DNA from: Mangrovicoccus sp. HB161399
Lineage (GTDB): Bacteria > Pseudomonadota > Alphaproteobacteria > Rhodobacterales > Rhodobacteraceae
Assembly: GCF_013184745.1 (NCBI RefSeq)
Contig: NZ_JAATVU010000001.1
Coordinates: 1-64,000, forward strand
Direction of reading: 5' to 3'
Length of the DNA: 64,000 bases
In this document: positions 9,856-20,512 of the stretch, in pieces
How positions within the stretch are numbered: the stretch's first letter is position 1
Layout of the letters: every line of letters starts with the position of its first letter
Notes under the pieces: model-generated
Databases searched by the model: none
The model's input: the letters and a program-made list of their open reading frames with translations, nothing else
What the model was told of the DNA's origin: nothing
Made by a program: the position numbers and the translations under genes

Positions 9856-10569
9856 CTATCCACGGGCCCTGAGCGTCTCCCCTGCCTCGTCCTCCAGGCT
9901 GACGCTTTCCATCATGACGGCGGCCTGGGTGCGGTTCTGCACGCCGAGACGGCGCAGGAGCGCGGTGACATGCGCCTTGACGGTGGCCTCGGCCAGCGAC
10001 AGCTCGTAGGCGATCTGCTTGTTGGCCTTGCCCGCGCAGATCAGCTTCATGATGCGCATCTGCTGCGGCGAGAGTTCGGCGATCTTGCGGCTGATGTTTT
10101 CCAGGTCGGACGGCGGGGCGGCCCGGCGGCGGAAGGCGTTCTGGTACTCCACCGGCAGGTAGCGGTTGCCGCGCTGCACCTCGCCGAGGGCGGCCTCGAT
10201 CTCGGGCAGCGGCAGGTCCTTCGGCACGAAGCCCGCTGCGCCGAGATCCATCAGCGACTGGACGACATCGGCGGAGGTCTGGGCCGAGATGATCAGGACG
10301 GGCGTGTCGGGCAGCCGCTCCCTCAGCCTGATCAGGCCGGACAGCCCGGAGGCGTCCGGCAGGCGCAGATCCAGCATCACCAGGTCGGGACCGGCACCGC
10401 TTCCGACGGATTTCAGCCCGTCCTTCAGCGTCGTGGCGGTCTCCACCCGGCAGTCATGGAAGACCTGCGTCAGCGCCGTGGTGAGCGCGTAGGCATAGAG
10501 CGGATGGTCGTCGATAACGAGGACAGATCGAATCGACCTGCCCTCCGAAATCAATCGGTCATGCTTCAT
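9856..10569 (-). CDS. rfdR: LuxR/NarL-family response regulator, RfdR/FlhR-like
   Basis: The 237-residue regulator has an N-terminal receiver domain (VIDDHPLY acidic pocket, MLDLRLPD phosphorylation site, PKDL lysine) and a C-terminal helix-turn-helix (KQIAYELSLAEATVKAHV). The start at MKHDRL is supported by GGGAGGAA upstream. It heads an operon with the FIST protein and hybrid kinase and is the counterpart of RfdR/FlhR, the activators of glutathione-dependent formaldehyde oxidation. Likely targets are adhI, gfa and quinoprotein genes. Confidence 0.85.
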   Translation of the reverse strand: MKHDRLISEGRSIRSVLVIDDHPLYAYALTTALTQVFHDCRVETATTLKDGLKSVGSGAGPDLVMLDLRLPDASGLSGLIRLRERLPDTPVLIISAQTSADVVQSLMDLGAAGFVPKDLPLPEIEAALGEVQRGNRYLPVEYQNAFRRRAAPPSDLENISRKIAELSPQQMRIMKLICAGKANKQIAYELSLAEATVKAHVTALLRRLGVQNRTQAAVMMESVSLEDEAGETLRARG

Positions 10570-10642
10570 CGGTAGTTCCTCCCTGAGTCGAAACAAACAA
10601 CAAAGAGTGGCATGACGCAACAACCTGTCGCCTTACCAAACG

Positions 10643-11293
10643 TCAGGACGGCAGGGCCCCGCTCTTCTTCGCCAGATGCGTGGCGATCGCGTCCATCAGC
10701 GGCGGCGACAGGCAGTCATAGGGCTCCAGGCCCAGCTCCTTCAGCCGCGCGCGGATGCCGTCCATCTTCGACGGATCGACGCCCGACTCGATGATCGACG
10801 AGACGAAGGCGGCGAATTCGGCCGGGGACCAGCCGGATTGCGGGCTCAGCTCGGTATGGACGAAATCGAGCCCGTAGAAGGGATGCTCCTGGTTCTCGAT
10901 CCGGCCGTACATGTGCACGCCGCAGCCGGTGCAGGCATAGCGCTGGATGGCGGCGGAGGGATCGACGATCGACAGCTTCTCGGCATGGGCGGTGACGCTC
11001 AGCTGGTCGCGCGGCACGACCGCGACCTGGCTGAAGATCGCGCCGGTGGGCTTCCAGCACTTGGTGCAGCCGCAGACATGGTTGTGCGCGGTCTGGCCGG
11101 TCAGCGTGACCTCGACCTTGTCGGAGCCGCATTTGCAGCTCAGCGTGCCCCCGGCGAATCCGGGCTGCGCGGGCTTCACCCCGTTGTCGACGGCCGGGTG
11201 GATCTTCACCCCGCTGGTCGGCACGGCCGGTTTCGCCGGCGCTGCTGCGGGCGCAGGGTCGTCGCCCCCGAAGAGCTTAGACAAGAATCCCAT
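10643..11293 (-). CDS. gfa: S-(hydroxymethyl)glutathione synthase (glutathione-dependent formaldehyde-activating enzyme)
   Basis: The 216-residue enzyme promotes condensation of formaldehyde with glutathione, feeding AdhI. Zinc-binding cysteines are visible in CKCGS, CGCTKCW and CTGCGVH, and DFVHTEL is conserved in the family. The start MGFLSKLF is chosen for its GGGAGGAA site. This gives a leader of about 27 residues, with a hydrophobic [10 protein letters not shown] and an Ala/Pro linker, before the usual Gfa sequence begins ([10 protein letters not shown]). The gene is 73 bp upstream of the response regulator and may be cotranscribed with it. Confidence 0.93.
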   Translation of the reverse strand: MGFLSKLFGGDDPAPAAAPAKPAVPTSGVKIHPAVDNGVKPAQPGFAGGTLSCKCGSDKVEVTLTGQTAHNHVCGCTKCWKPTGAIFSQVAVVPRDQLSVTAHAEKLSIVDPSAAIQRYACTGCGVHMYGRIENQEHPFYGLDFVHTELSPQSGWSPAEFAAFVSSIIESGVDPSKMDGIRARLKELGLEPYDCLSPPLMDAIATHLAKKSGALPS

Positions 11294-11425
11294 TTTTTCC
11301 TCCCAATGCGGCTGTTGAGTATCGTTATGGCCAGCCATCGGGGGGAGTCTGCGGCCGGGTCCGGCCTCGATCAATTCAGTATTTAGTATCGGTGAGCCGC
11401 GCCCGCGCCGTCGGCGCGGCGGCAC

Positions 11426-11914
11426 TCACTCCGGCGCGCAGGCGCCGAGCCAGGCCCTGAGATCGGCATCGAGCCGCGCGCGCAGCTCCGGCGTCAGGTC
11501 CGAAAGGATCCGGTGCTGGTTGGCGACATGCTCGGTCACCGCCCGGTCGATCAGCGCCCGCCCCGCCGGGGTCAGCGCGACGAGCGCCCCGCGCCCGTCG
11601 GCGGGATTGGGGCGCCGCTCGACCAGTCCGGCCCGTTCCAGCTTGTCGAGCCGGTTGGTCATCGTTCCGGAGGTCACCATCGTCCAGTCCACCAGCGCCG
11701 AGGGCGTCAGCGCGAAGGGCGGCCCCGCCCGGCGCAGCGTCGCCAGCACGTCGAACCCGGCCGCGGTCAGCCCGTGTGCCTTGAAGACCCGCGCGGTCTC
11801 CTCGGCCAGATGGTCGTGCAGGCGCTTCATGCGCCCGAGCAGCCCCATCGGCCCGACATCGAGATCCGGGCGCTCGCGGCGCCATTGCTCCAGTATCCGG
11901 TCCACCTGATCCAT
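11426..11914 (-). CDS. MarR-family transcriptional regulator
   Basis: The 162-residue winged-helix repressor has the family segment TSGTMTNRLDKLERAGLVERRP (recognition helix and wing) near residues 80-103. It is divergent from a DMT-type exporter, and the 83-bp gap holds two perfect 12-bp palindromes. The usual logic of such pairs is repression of both genes until a small toxic or signalling ligand binds the regulator. The ligand is unknown. Confidence 0.9.
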   Translation of the reverse strand: MDQVDRILEQWRRERPDLDVGPMGLLGRMKRLHDHLAEETARVFKAHGLTAAGFDVLATLRRAGPPFALTPSALVDWTMVTSGTMTNRLDKLERAGLVERRPNPADGRGALVALTPAGRALIDRAVTEHVANQHRILSDLTPELRARLDADLRAWLGACAPE

Positions 11915-11938
11915 GGCCGCGGGCTAGCCGGATTTTAT

Positions 11939-11950
11939 CTTGACGTCAAG
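11939..11950. promoter_or_regulatory. Operator 1 for the MarR regulator
   Basis: CTTGACGTCAAG is a perfect palindrome preceded by TTTAT. With operator 2 it forms a direct repeat of a TTTATCTyGACGTCrAG element, with centres 27 bp apart. Such symmetric sites between a marR gene and its target are typical MarR operators. Confidence 0.75.
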
Positions 11951-11965
11951 GTTTCCGGAATTTAT

Positions 11966-11977
11966 CTCGACGTCGAG
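11966..11977. promoter_or_regulatory. Operator 2 for the MarR regulator
   Basis: CTCGACGTCGAG is a perfect palindrome, preceded by TTTAT as in operator 1, and lies 20 bp from the exporter start. It would overlap the exporter promoter or transcript start. The two sites differ only by a compensated base pair, which supports selection for dyad symmetry. Confidence 0.75.
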
Positions 11978-11997
11978 ACAAAGCCGGAGACCCGCCC

Positions 11998-12873
11998 ATG
12001 CCGCGCAGCCTCGACATGCTTCTTGCCGCTTCCGCCCCGGCGGTCTGGGGCAGCACCTACATCGTCACCTCCGAGCTCCTGCCGCCGGGCTATCCGCTGA
12101 CCGATGCGGTGCTGCGCGCCCTGCCCGCGGGGCTGCTGCTTCTCGCCCTGACCCGCAGGCTGCCGCCGCGGGACTGGCTCTGGCGGCTGCTGGCGCTGGG
12201 GGCGCTGAACTTCGCCATCTTCTGGGCCGCGCTGTTCGTCGCCGCCTACCGCCTGCCCGGCGGGGTGGCCGCGACGCTGGGCGCGGTGCAGCCGCTCTTC
12301 GTGCTGGGCTTCGCGCACATGGCGCTGGGAACGCCGCTCTCGGCGCGCAGCATCGGCGCGGCCGCCGCGGGCATCCTCGGCGTCGCGCTGCTGGTGCTCG
12401 GCCCCGATGCCGCGCTCGACCTGCCCGGCATCGCCGCGGCGCTGGCCGGGGCGGTGTCCATGGCGCTCGGCACGGTGCTGACCCGCAAGTGGCAGCCGCC
12501 GGTTCCGGCGCTGACCTTCACTGCGTGGCAGCTGACAGCCGGGGGGCTGCTGCTGCTGCCCGCTGCGCTGCTGCTGGAGCCCGCCCTGCCGCCGCTGACC
12601 CCCGCCAACCTGGCAGGCTTCCTCTGGCTCGGCCTGTTCGGCGCGGCGCTGAGCTACATCTTCTGGTTCCGCGGCATCGGGCGGCTGGGTCCGGCCAATG
12701 TCACCGGCTTCGGCTTCCTCAGCCCGCTGACCGCCGTCCTGCTGGGCTGGGCCGTGCTCGGACAGGCGCTGAGCCCGCTGCAGCTGGCGGGCGCCGCCAT
12801 CGTCCTGGCCTGCGTCTGGGCGGGAAGCCGCCCGACGCAGCCGCCCGGACGCCCGCTGGCCGCGCGGGCCTGA
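11998..12873 (+). CDS. DMT-superfamily (EamA) exporter
   Basis: The 291-residue inner-membrane protein shows two EamA repeats and about ten hydrophobic helices, with WGSTYIVTSELLPP near the start as in the YedA/RhaT-like branch. It is divergent from marR and probably exports a metabolite or drug sensed by that regulator. The substrate cannot be predicted. Confidence 0.9.
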   Translation: MPRSLDMLLAASAPAVWGSTYIVTSELLPPGYPLTDAVLRALPAGLLLLALTRRLPPRDWLWRLLALGALNFAIFWAALFVAAYRLPGGVAATLGAVQPLFVLGFAHMALGTPLSARSIGAAAAGILGVALLVLGPDAALDLPGIAAALAGAVSMALGTVLTRKWQPPVPALTFTAWQLTAGGLLLLPAALLLEPALPPLTPANLAGFLWLGLFGAALSYIFWFRGIGRLGPANVTGFGFLSPLTAVLLGWAVLGQALSPLQLAGAAIVLACVWAGSRPTQPPGRPLAARA

Positions 12874-12990
12874 CCCGGCCTGCGGCAGAACGGCGCTTTT
12901 TCCTTGCGCAAATCCCGTCCGCCGGCTATGCGCGCGCTTCATCCGGGCCGACACCCTTGGAGGCGGCCCACTCATTCTAGGAGAAATAAC

Positions 12991-13611
12991 ATGGCTGGTG
13001 AGATTCCTGATCTCGAAGTCCAGGTTCGCGCGGGGACGGGCAAGGGGGCCGCTCGCGAGGCACGCCGCAACGGCATGGTTCCTGGCGTTGTCTATGGCGG
13101 CGAAGCAGAGCCGCAGGCGATCCAGATCCCCTTCAACGTCCTCCTGAAGCGCCTGAAGCAGGGCCGCTTCCTCTCGACGCTCTTCAACATGAAGATCGAG
13201 GGCCAGGAAGACTTCCGCGTGATCTGCCGTTCCGTGCAGCGCGACGTGGTCAAGGACCTGCCGACGCATGTCGACTTCATGCGCCTGCGCCGCGCGTCGA
13301 AGATCAACCTGTTCATCCACGTGGAATACATCAACCACGAGGAATGCCCCGGCCTGAAGCGCGGCGGCGTCCTGACCGAGGTCCGTCCCGAAGTCGAGCT
13401 GGTCGTGACCGCCGGCGACATCCCCGAGAAGATCGTGATCGACCTTGCAGGCCGCAAGATCGGCGACACGATCCACATCTCGGACGCGCAGCTGCCGGAA
13501 GGCGTCAAGCCGAAGATCGAGCGCGACTTCGTGATCGCGAACATCCAGGCGCCTGCCGGGATCGGCGGCAGCTCTGCCGACGAAGAGGAAGAGGCAGCCG
13601 CAGAGGAGTGA
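12991..13611 (+). CDS. rplY: 50S ribosomal protein L25 (Ctc-type)
   Basis: The 206-residue protein binds 5S rRNA in the large ribosomal subunit. It is the long Ctc form: an N-terminal L25 domain ([19 protein letters not shown]) and a C-terminal TL5-like domain, ending in an acidic tail (residues about 196-206). The start at MAGEIPDL follows AGGAGAAATAAC. It is monocistronic and followed by a strong terminator. Confidence 0.95.
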   Translation: MAGEIPDLEVQVRAGTGKGAAREARRNGMVPGVVYGGEAEPQAIQIPFNVLLKRLKQGRFLSTLFNMKIEGQEDFRVICRSVQRDVVKDLPTHVDFMRLRRASKINLFIHVEYINHEECPGLKRGGVLTEVRPEVELVVTAGDIPEKIVIDLAGRKIGDTIHISDAQLPEGVKPKIERDFVIANIQAPAGIGGSSADEEEEAAAEE

Positions 13612-13641
13612 TCCTCGGCGCCCTCTCCGGGCAAGTTCCGG

Positions 13642-13666
13642 AAGGCCCCCGCATCGCGGGGGCCTT
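13642..13666 (+). terminator. Rho-independent terminator of rplY
   Basis: AAGGCCCCCGC pairs with GCGGGGGCCTT across a 3-base loop and is followed by TCTGCTTTC. It starts about 30 bp after the rplY stop. It may also serve the convergent VPLPA-CTERM gene on the other strand. Confidence 0.85.
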
Positions 13667-13680
13667 TCTGCTTTCGGGGC

Positions 13681-14214
13681 TCAGCCCCGGCCGCGCACCA
13701 GCACCCCCGCCCCGCCCAGGGCCGCCAGAAGCAGCGGCAGCGAGGCAGGCAGCGGCACCTGCGACTCCGCGGCGCCGCCGGGACTGGCCGCCACCGGTTC
13801 CAGGTCGATCCGCGCGAAGACGCCCGCCCCGATATCCGTTGCCGCCATGTTGAGGAACACGTTGTCCGCGTCGAAGCTCAGCACCGGCGTGCCGGACTGC
13901 ACCGCGGCGCCAAGCGCCGCGAAGGTGATCGGGGCAATCCCGCCGAACACGTCCGAGATCCGGAACCCGTTGAACGGCAGGTCGAGGAAATGCCCGCCGG
14001 TCGGCGCGCTGAGCTCGATCCAGCTGCTGCCCAGCTCCACGACGAAATCCGAGCCCAGCGGCGCGATTCCCGGCGCCGTCACATAGGTCTGCGCCAGCAG
14101 CGGACGGTCGGAGGCGATGTAGGAAATCTCGACGGGCGCGCCGGCCAGCGTGACGGCGGCTGCCGGCAGGCAAGACAGGGCGGAAAGCAGCAAGGCGGGG
14201 AAAAGGAACTTCAT
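13681..14214 (-). CDS. VPLPA-CTERM sorting domain protein 1
   Basis: The 177-residue protein is exported: residues 1-18 form a signal peptide. The C-terminus has VPLPASLPLLLAALGGAG followed by arginines, the tripartite VPLPA-CTERM signal (motif, hydrophobic helix, basic tail). The family is recognised by an exosortase-like system and processed at the cell surface; no exosortase gene is in the window. The central part is beta-rich and not recognised. The start at MKFLFP has GGAGTG upstream. Confidence 0.8.
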   Translation of the reverse strand: MKFLFPALLLSALSCLPAAAVTLAGAPVEISYIASDRPLLAQTYVTAPGIAPLGSDFVVELGSSWIELSAPTGGHFLDLPFNGFRISDVFGGIAPITFAALGAAVQSGTPVLSFDADNVFLNMAATDIGAGVFARIDLEPVAASPGGAAESQVPLPASLPLLLAALGGAGVLVRGRG

Positions 14215-14422
14215 GCGGCACTCCATGAACCACAAAACTGGTCGCGAGGGTGTCACGGCCTTCCGGAGAATCGCAACGACATGCTGCCGCAAGGGCAGCG
14301 CGGGACCGCCCTGCCCGCCGGCAGCTGCAGATTTCCCGGCACGCGGAAAAAAGTCCGCCTCTTTTTGAACCGTTCCCGGCAGCGGCGCGACTTCATGCAA
14401 GACGCACCCACAGGAGGTTCCC

Positions 14423-14794
14423 ATGGCGTTCCACGACAACTTCTACATCAAGGAAAACATCATCGGCTTCACCGGGTCGCTCAACGAGCTCCCGACCGTC
14501 TATTTCCTGACGGACCGCCATTTCGGGCATATCACCCAGCAACATGACGAGCCCGACAATGTCGGCCGCGAAGTGATCGACACGACCAACGGCTATGTCT
14601 ACGGCAACGAGGAGATTGCCGGCGTCGGCGAGGTGCTGTGCGAGTACAAGCACGGCCGCCTGATCCACCGCAGCCGCAACAAGCTGATCCTGCTGGCGCA
14701 CATGAACATCGATGCCGCCAACATCTGCGCCCAGTCGATCTGGCGCCATCCCAGGATCAAGCGGATCTGGCACCGCGGCAGGCGCTTTGCCTGA
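14423..14794 (+). CDS. Hypothetical protein, 123 residues
   Basis: I do not recognise this protein. It has a strong AGGAGG site 6 bp before the ATG, so it is very likely translated. No signal peptide is seen. Residues 1-90 are mixed polar with many Asn and His, and the C-terminus is strongly basic (RHPRIKRIWHRGRRFA). It stands alone between a VPLPA-CTERM gene and a small gene on the opposite strand. Base composition is slightly less GC-rich at the 5' end than the neighbours. It may be lineage-specific. Confidence 0.7.
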   Translation: MAFHDNFYIKENIIGFTGSLNELPTVYFLTDRHFGHITQQHDEPDNVGREVIDTTNGYVYGNEEIAGVGEVLCEYKHGRLIHRSRNKLILLAHMNIDAANICAQSIWRHPRIKRIWHRGRRFA

Positions 14795-14857
14795 GGCTGG
14801 CGGGCGGCTGCGTGCCGCCCGGCCCCGTTTCGCCGTCCTGGTCCGTCCGGCGCCGGC

Positions 14858-15040
14858 TCAGCTTTCGTTGGGTCCGCGCAGCATGCGGATGGTCTTGCGG
14901 ATCGCCTTCCAGTCCTCGGCCTCGGCACTGTCGCCGCGGGCCTCGGCCTCGCGGAACTGGTGCTGGGCCTCGGCCTCGGCGCGGTCGCCATGCGCGCGGT
15001 AGAGCGCATGCGCATGCTGGGAAATCGTCGTCATGTCCAT
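14858..15040 (-). CDS. Small conserved protein, 60 residues
   Basis: The short protein is helical and rich in Ala, Glu and Arg (AHALYRAHGDRAEAEAQ...). It resembles a small family I recall as common in Rhodobacterales. GGGAGG lies 7 bp upstream of the ATG. No signal or membrane segment is present. Function is unknown. Confidence 0.75.
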   Translation of the reverse strand: MDMTTISQHAHALYRAHGDRAEAEAQHQFREAEARGDSAEAEDWKAIRKTIRMLRGPNES

Positions 15041-15138
15041 CTGGCACCTCCCTTGCCTCTGGTTGCCGGGCCGTCACGGAGCCCGGGTCTCGGACCCTAC
15101 ATCACCCGGGCGGCAAAGTCAGCCGCTATCGGCCGGAG

Positions 15139-15167
15139 CGGCAGCCCGCGCTTGCGGCGGGCTGCCG
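15139..15167. terminator. GC hairpin in a 302-bp gene-free stretch
   Basis: CGGCAGCCCGC pairs perfectly with GCGGGCTGCCG across a 7-base loop. It is the only clear structure in the stretch 15041-15342 and lacks a T-tract. It may stop transcripts of the leftward VPLPA-CTERM gene that ends at 15343. Confidence 0.4.
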
Positions 15168-15342
15168 CCGGGACCCGCCGCCACGCCTCTGCGCAGATGG
15201 CGGCAGGCCGGGCATGCCCTCGGCAGGCAGGCCGCGCAAGGCGGACATCGCGGAGCCTGGCGGGGGCGCCGGGGACTTCCCCGGCCCTTCCGCCCGGCTG
15301 CGCGGGCATCCCCTCCGGTCCTGCGTCGGGCCCTGCCGCCAG

Positions 15343-16002
15343 CTACCCGCGGGACGTGCGGCGGCGGCCCGCGGCGGCCAGCAGCCCGACCCCGCCGAAC
15401 AGCAGGGCGGAACTGGCCGGAAGCGGCACGGTCGCGAAGGTATAGGTCACCGAGATGCCCAGCTGCGCATCGGTCAGCTGGGTGATCGAGACATCGCCTC
15501 CCCAGGCACCGCCGCCGAGCGAGGTCGACGTCAGGTAGTCGATGTCGAAGCTGCCGCTGCCGATGAACCCGGCCAGGGCGACCGGATCGGTGATCGACTG
15601 CGAGTAGCTGTTCGATCCGGAGACGGGCACGGTCGTCGAGCCGCCCACGCCCAGCAGGATGAGCCCCGTGGACGCGACGGTATCGAAGCTGTCGGATCCC
15701 AGCAGCGACGAGGCGAAGGAGAACGCCACCGTGCTCGTCGCATACCCCCCGATCGGGTTCGGAGAGAGATTGACTATCCCGAGCGAGCCGTCGACCGTGC
15801 CGGTCAGCTCGTAGGAAACCGAGATCAGCGTGCCGAGCGAGGAATCGAAGAGCGGAATGCTCAGCGGGTCCTGCAGGAGCGCGCCGGAATCCAGTTCGAC
15901 ATCCCGGAGCGCAGTGGTGTCATTGTAGGTTACGGTCAGGGCCAGCGCGGGGGTGGTTGCTGCCGCAAGCAAGACCGAGAAAAGGAACGTGTTCGTTCTC
16001 AA
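15343..16002 (-). CDS. VPLPA-CTERM sorting domain protein 2 (choice-of-anchor E-like)
   Basis: The 219-residue protein has a signal peptide, a Ser/Thr/Gly-rich beta domain, and a C-terminal VPLPASSALLFGGVGLLAAA helix followed by RRRTSR, a VPLPA-CTERM anchor. There is no suitable ATG. A TTG start at 16000-16002 is chosen because AGGAAG lies 5 bp upstream and it gives a clean signal peptide; the longer open frame from 16068 would place about 22 unlikely residues before it. The upstream DNA is markedly AT-rich. The central region resembles choice-of-anchor E domains, but this is a weak call. Confidence 0.75.
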   Translation of the reverse strand: MRTNTFLFSVLLAAATTPALALTVTYNDTTALRDVELDSGALLQDPLSIPLFDSSLGTLISVSYELTGTVDGSLGIVNLSPNPIGGYATSTVAFSFASSLLGSDSFDTVASTGLILLGVGGSTTVPVSGSNSYSQSITDPVALAGFIGSGSFDIDYLTSTSLGGGAWGGDVSITQLTDAQLGISVTYTFATVPLPASSALLFGGVGLLAAAGRRRTSRG

Positions 16003-16189
16003 CTTTCTTCCTTTCGATTTTGATAAATGCCGTCCGCGCCAAAACCACCAAATCGAAAATCGAAACAAACTGCGGACACCCCCGCGCTTAGAAGCCCCTC
16101 CCCCGCAAGGTCAAAAGAAAACCGGCAGTTCGCATGAAAAAATTAACATGTGTCAACCTATGGGAGTCAGGTAGCCCGATACCATCCCG

Positions 16190-18899
<2,710 letters not shown>

Positions 18900-18920
18900 T
18901 CCCGCCAGCCGGGACGCGGC

Positions 18921-19433
18921 CTAGGGCGCGTCCAGCGGCCCGTCCTGCGGCACGTAGCGGCCGCGGGCGGTTCGGAAGAAGGCCAGGCAGTCGGTCAGCT
19001 TCCAGCCCTCCGCGCCATGGACGGCATAGGGATCGAGCTCCAGAACTGCCGGCACCGGGCCGCGCGCGCCGTCCCGCAGGGCCAGGATCCCGTCCAGAAG
19101 CGCCGCCTTCTCCGCCACGTATTCCTGCGCGCCCGGATAGAGCGGATCGGTCCAGGGCATCCGCAGCACGATCCGCGTGCAGCCCGGCGCCGCCACCCCC
19201 GGCAGCGCATCCGGCGCCAGGTAGATCTCGAACATGCCGCCGTCCGACAGCCGGTAGGCCAGCTCGCCGTCGCGCCCCTCGGGCACCGGGCGCAGCATGT
19301 CCGCCGTCAGATCGACCGCAAGATGGTGGTAGTCCTTCCCGGCCGTCCGGTTCGTCCGGACCTGGGCCTCCGCCGCCCCCGCGAGCGCGACGACCAGCAG
19401 GAGCGCCGCCGACCGCAGGAGCCTCAGGGACAT
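18921..19433 (-). CDS. Exported protein of unknown function
   Basis: The 170-residue protein has an N-terminal signal peptide (MSLRLLRSAALLL... ending AEAQ). The mature part contains two cysteines (GCTR and TDCL) likely to pair in the periplasm, and a YPGAQEYVAEKAALLDGI helix. I do not recognise the family. It overlaps the end of the upstream lysozyme-like gene by 10 bp, so the two are coupled and may act together at the envelope. Confidence 0.7.
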   Translation of the reverse strand: MSLRLLRSAALLLVVALAGAAEAQVRTNRTAGKDYHHLAVDLTADMLRPVPEGRDGELAYRLSDGGMFEIYLAPDALPGVAAPGCTRIVLRMPWTDPLYPGAQEYVAEKAALLDGILALRDGARGPVPAVLELDPYAVHGAEGWKLTDCLAFFRTARGRYVPQDGPLDAP

Positions 19434-19963
19434 GAGGACCGGAACGTCACCGCGCCGCCGCCATGCAGGGCATAGTCGTCGAGGTATTTCTTCGGCGTGC
19501 CCTTGCCCAGCGGCGTGTTGTAGTACCTTTTCCAGTAGGTCGCCTGGCCGGTCGTGTTGCCCGCCTTGGGCAGCGCGGCGGGCGCGCGCCAGTAATGCAC
19601 CCGCGCCATCGCGGCGGCATAGTTGTCGTTCGTTTCCAGCTCGGCGACCTTGTCCGCCCCCGGCGCGCTCAGCAGCGCCTCGACCTCCGCCGCCAGCGGC
19701 TTCTTGAAGGCGAGGAAATTCTTCCACAGGTCGTTATGGGTGGCCGGCTCCATCTGGAACAGCCCGCGCGCCGGACCGCTGCCCAGCTGGCGGCGGAACT
19801 TGAGCCCGCCGCTCTCGTGCAGGGCGGTGCCCAGCAGGAGCTGCGCCGCCGCCGCGGAAAAGGGAATCTCGGTCAGCCGGCACAGCACCGGCTCGATCAC
19901 CTGCGTGACGAAGGACTGGGCGGTATGTTTCGGCACGTTTTTCCCGAGCAGCGCGAGCGGCAT
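19424..19963 (-). CDS. Lysozyme-like (transglycosylase-fold) protein
   Basis: The 179-residue protein has GTALHESGG followed 12 residues later by GPARGLFQMEP. The spacing of a Glu in a helix and a GLFQMEP segment resembles the catalytic region of soluble lytic transglycosylases and goose-type lysozymes. Similar domains occur in phage tail proteins. No signal peptide is visible, so delivery is unclear. The start at MPLALLG is backed by GGAGAGG. It overlaps the next gene, which encodes an exported protein. Confidence 0.6.
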   Translation of the reverse strand: MPLALLGKNVPKHTAQSFVTQVIEPVLCRLTEIPFSAAAAQLLLGTALHESGGLKFRRQLGSGPARGLFQMEPATHNDLWKNFLAFKKPLAAEVEALLSAPGADKVAELETNDNYAAAMARVHYWRAPAALPKAGNTTGQATYWKRYYNTPLGKGTPKKYLDDYALHGGGAVTFRSSCP

Positions 19964-20133
19964 GGGTCCTCTCCCGGAAATGACTGTTAAAATTGCCTCC
20001 ATTCTGCCACCGGCCTGCCCCAGCGGCAAGCATTGCGATGACAATCCCGCAACCCCGGCCTTCCGCAGGCGCTGGGTTCTGGACCTCGCGCGCCGCGGCG
20101 CTTATATTCCCGACTGAAACACGAGGAATATGC

Positions 20134-20505
20134 ATGTCCGTGACCGACACCTCCGATCCGCAGCTCGAAGGCGCGCCGCTGATCAAGCCGTCTTCCACCG
20201 ACCACCCGCTGCACGAAGCGGTGGTCGAAGCCTGCCGCAGCGTCTACGACCCCGAGATCCCGGTGAACATCTACGATCTCGGCCTCGTCTACACGGTCGA
20301 GATCAACGACGAGAACGAGGTCAACATCATCATGACCCTGACCGCGCCGGGCTGCCCGGTGGCGGGGGACATGCCCGGCTGGGTCGCCGATGCGGTGGAG
20401 CCCCTGCCCGGCGTGAAGAGCGTCAATGTCGACCTGACCTGGAACCCGCCCTGGGGGATGGAGATGATGTCCGACGAGGCGCGGCTGGAACTGGGCTTCA
20501 TGTGA
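20134..20505 (+). CDS. sufT: Fe-S cluster assembly protein SufT (MIP18/DUF59 family)
   Basis: The 123-residue protein is a single DUF59 domain with DPEIPVNIYDLGLVY near residue 40 and MTLTAPGCPVAGDMP, whose cysteine is the conserved one. It assists Fe-S cluster maturation. The start at MSVTDT follows ACGAGGAA. In related genomes this gene sits close to a HesB/IscA gene; here two genes, a SatD-like and a DUF3307 protein, lie between them. Confidence 0.88.
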   Translation: MSVTDTSDPQLEGAPLIKPSSTDHPLHEAVVEACRSVYDPEIPVNIYDLGLVYTVEINDENEVNIIMTLTAPGCPVAGDMPGWVADAVEPLPGVKSVNVDLTWNPPWGMEMMSDEARLELGFM

Positions 20506-20512
20506 CATCGCC

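Noticed and set aside
19424-19963. Lysozyme-like gene as part of a prophage
   Set aside because: No holin, capsid, tail, integrase or terminase genes are near; only this one gene has a phage-like feature.
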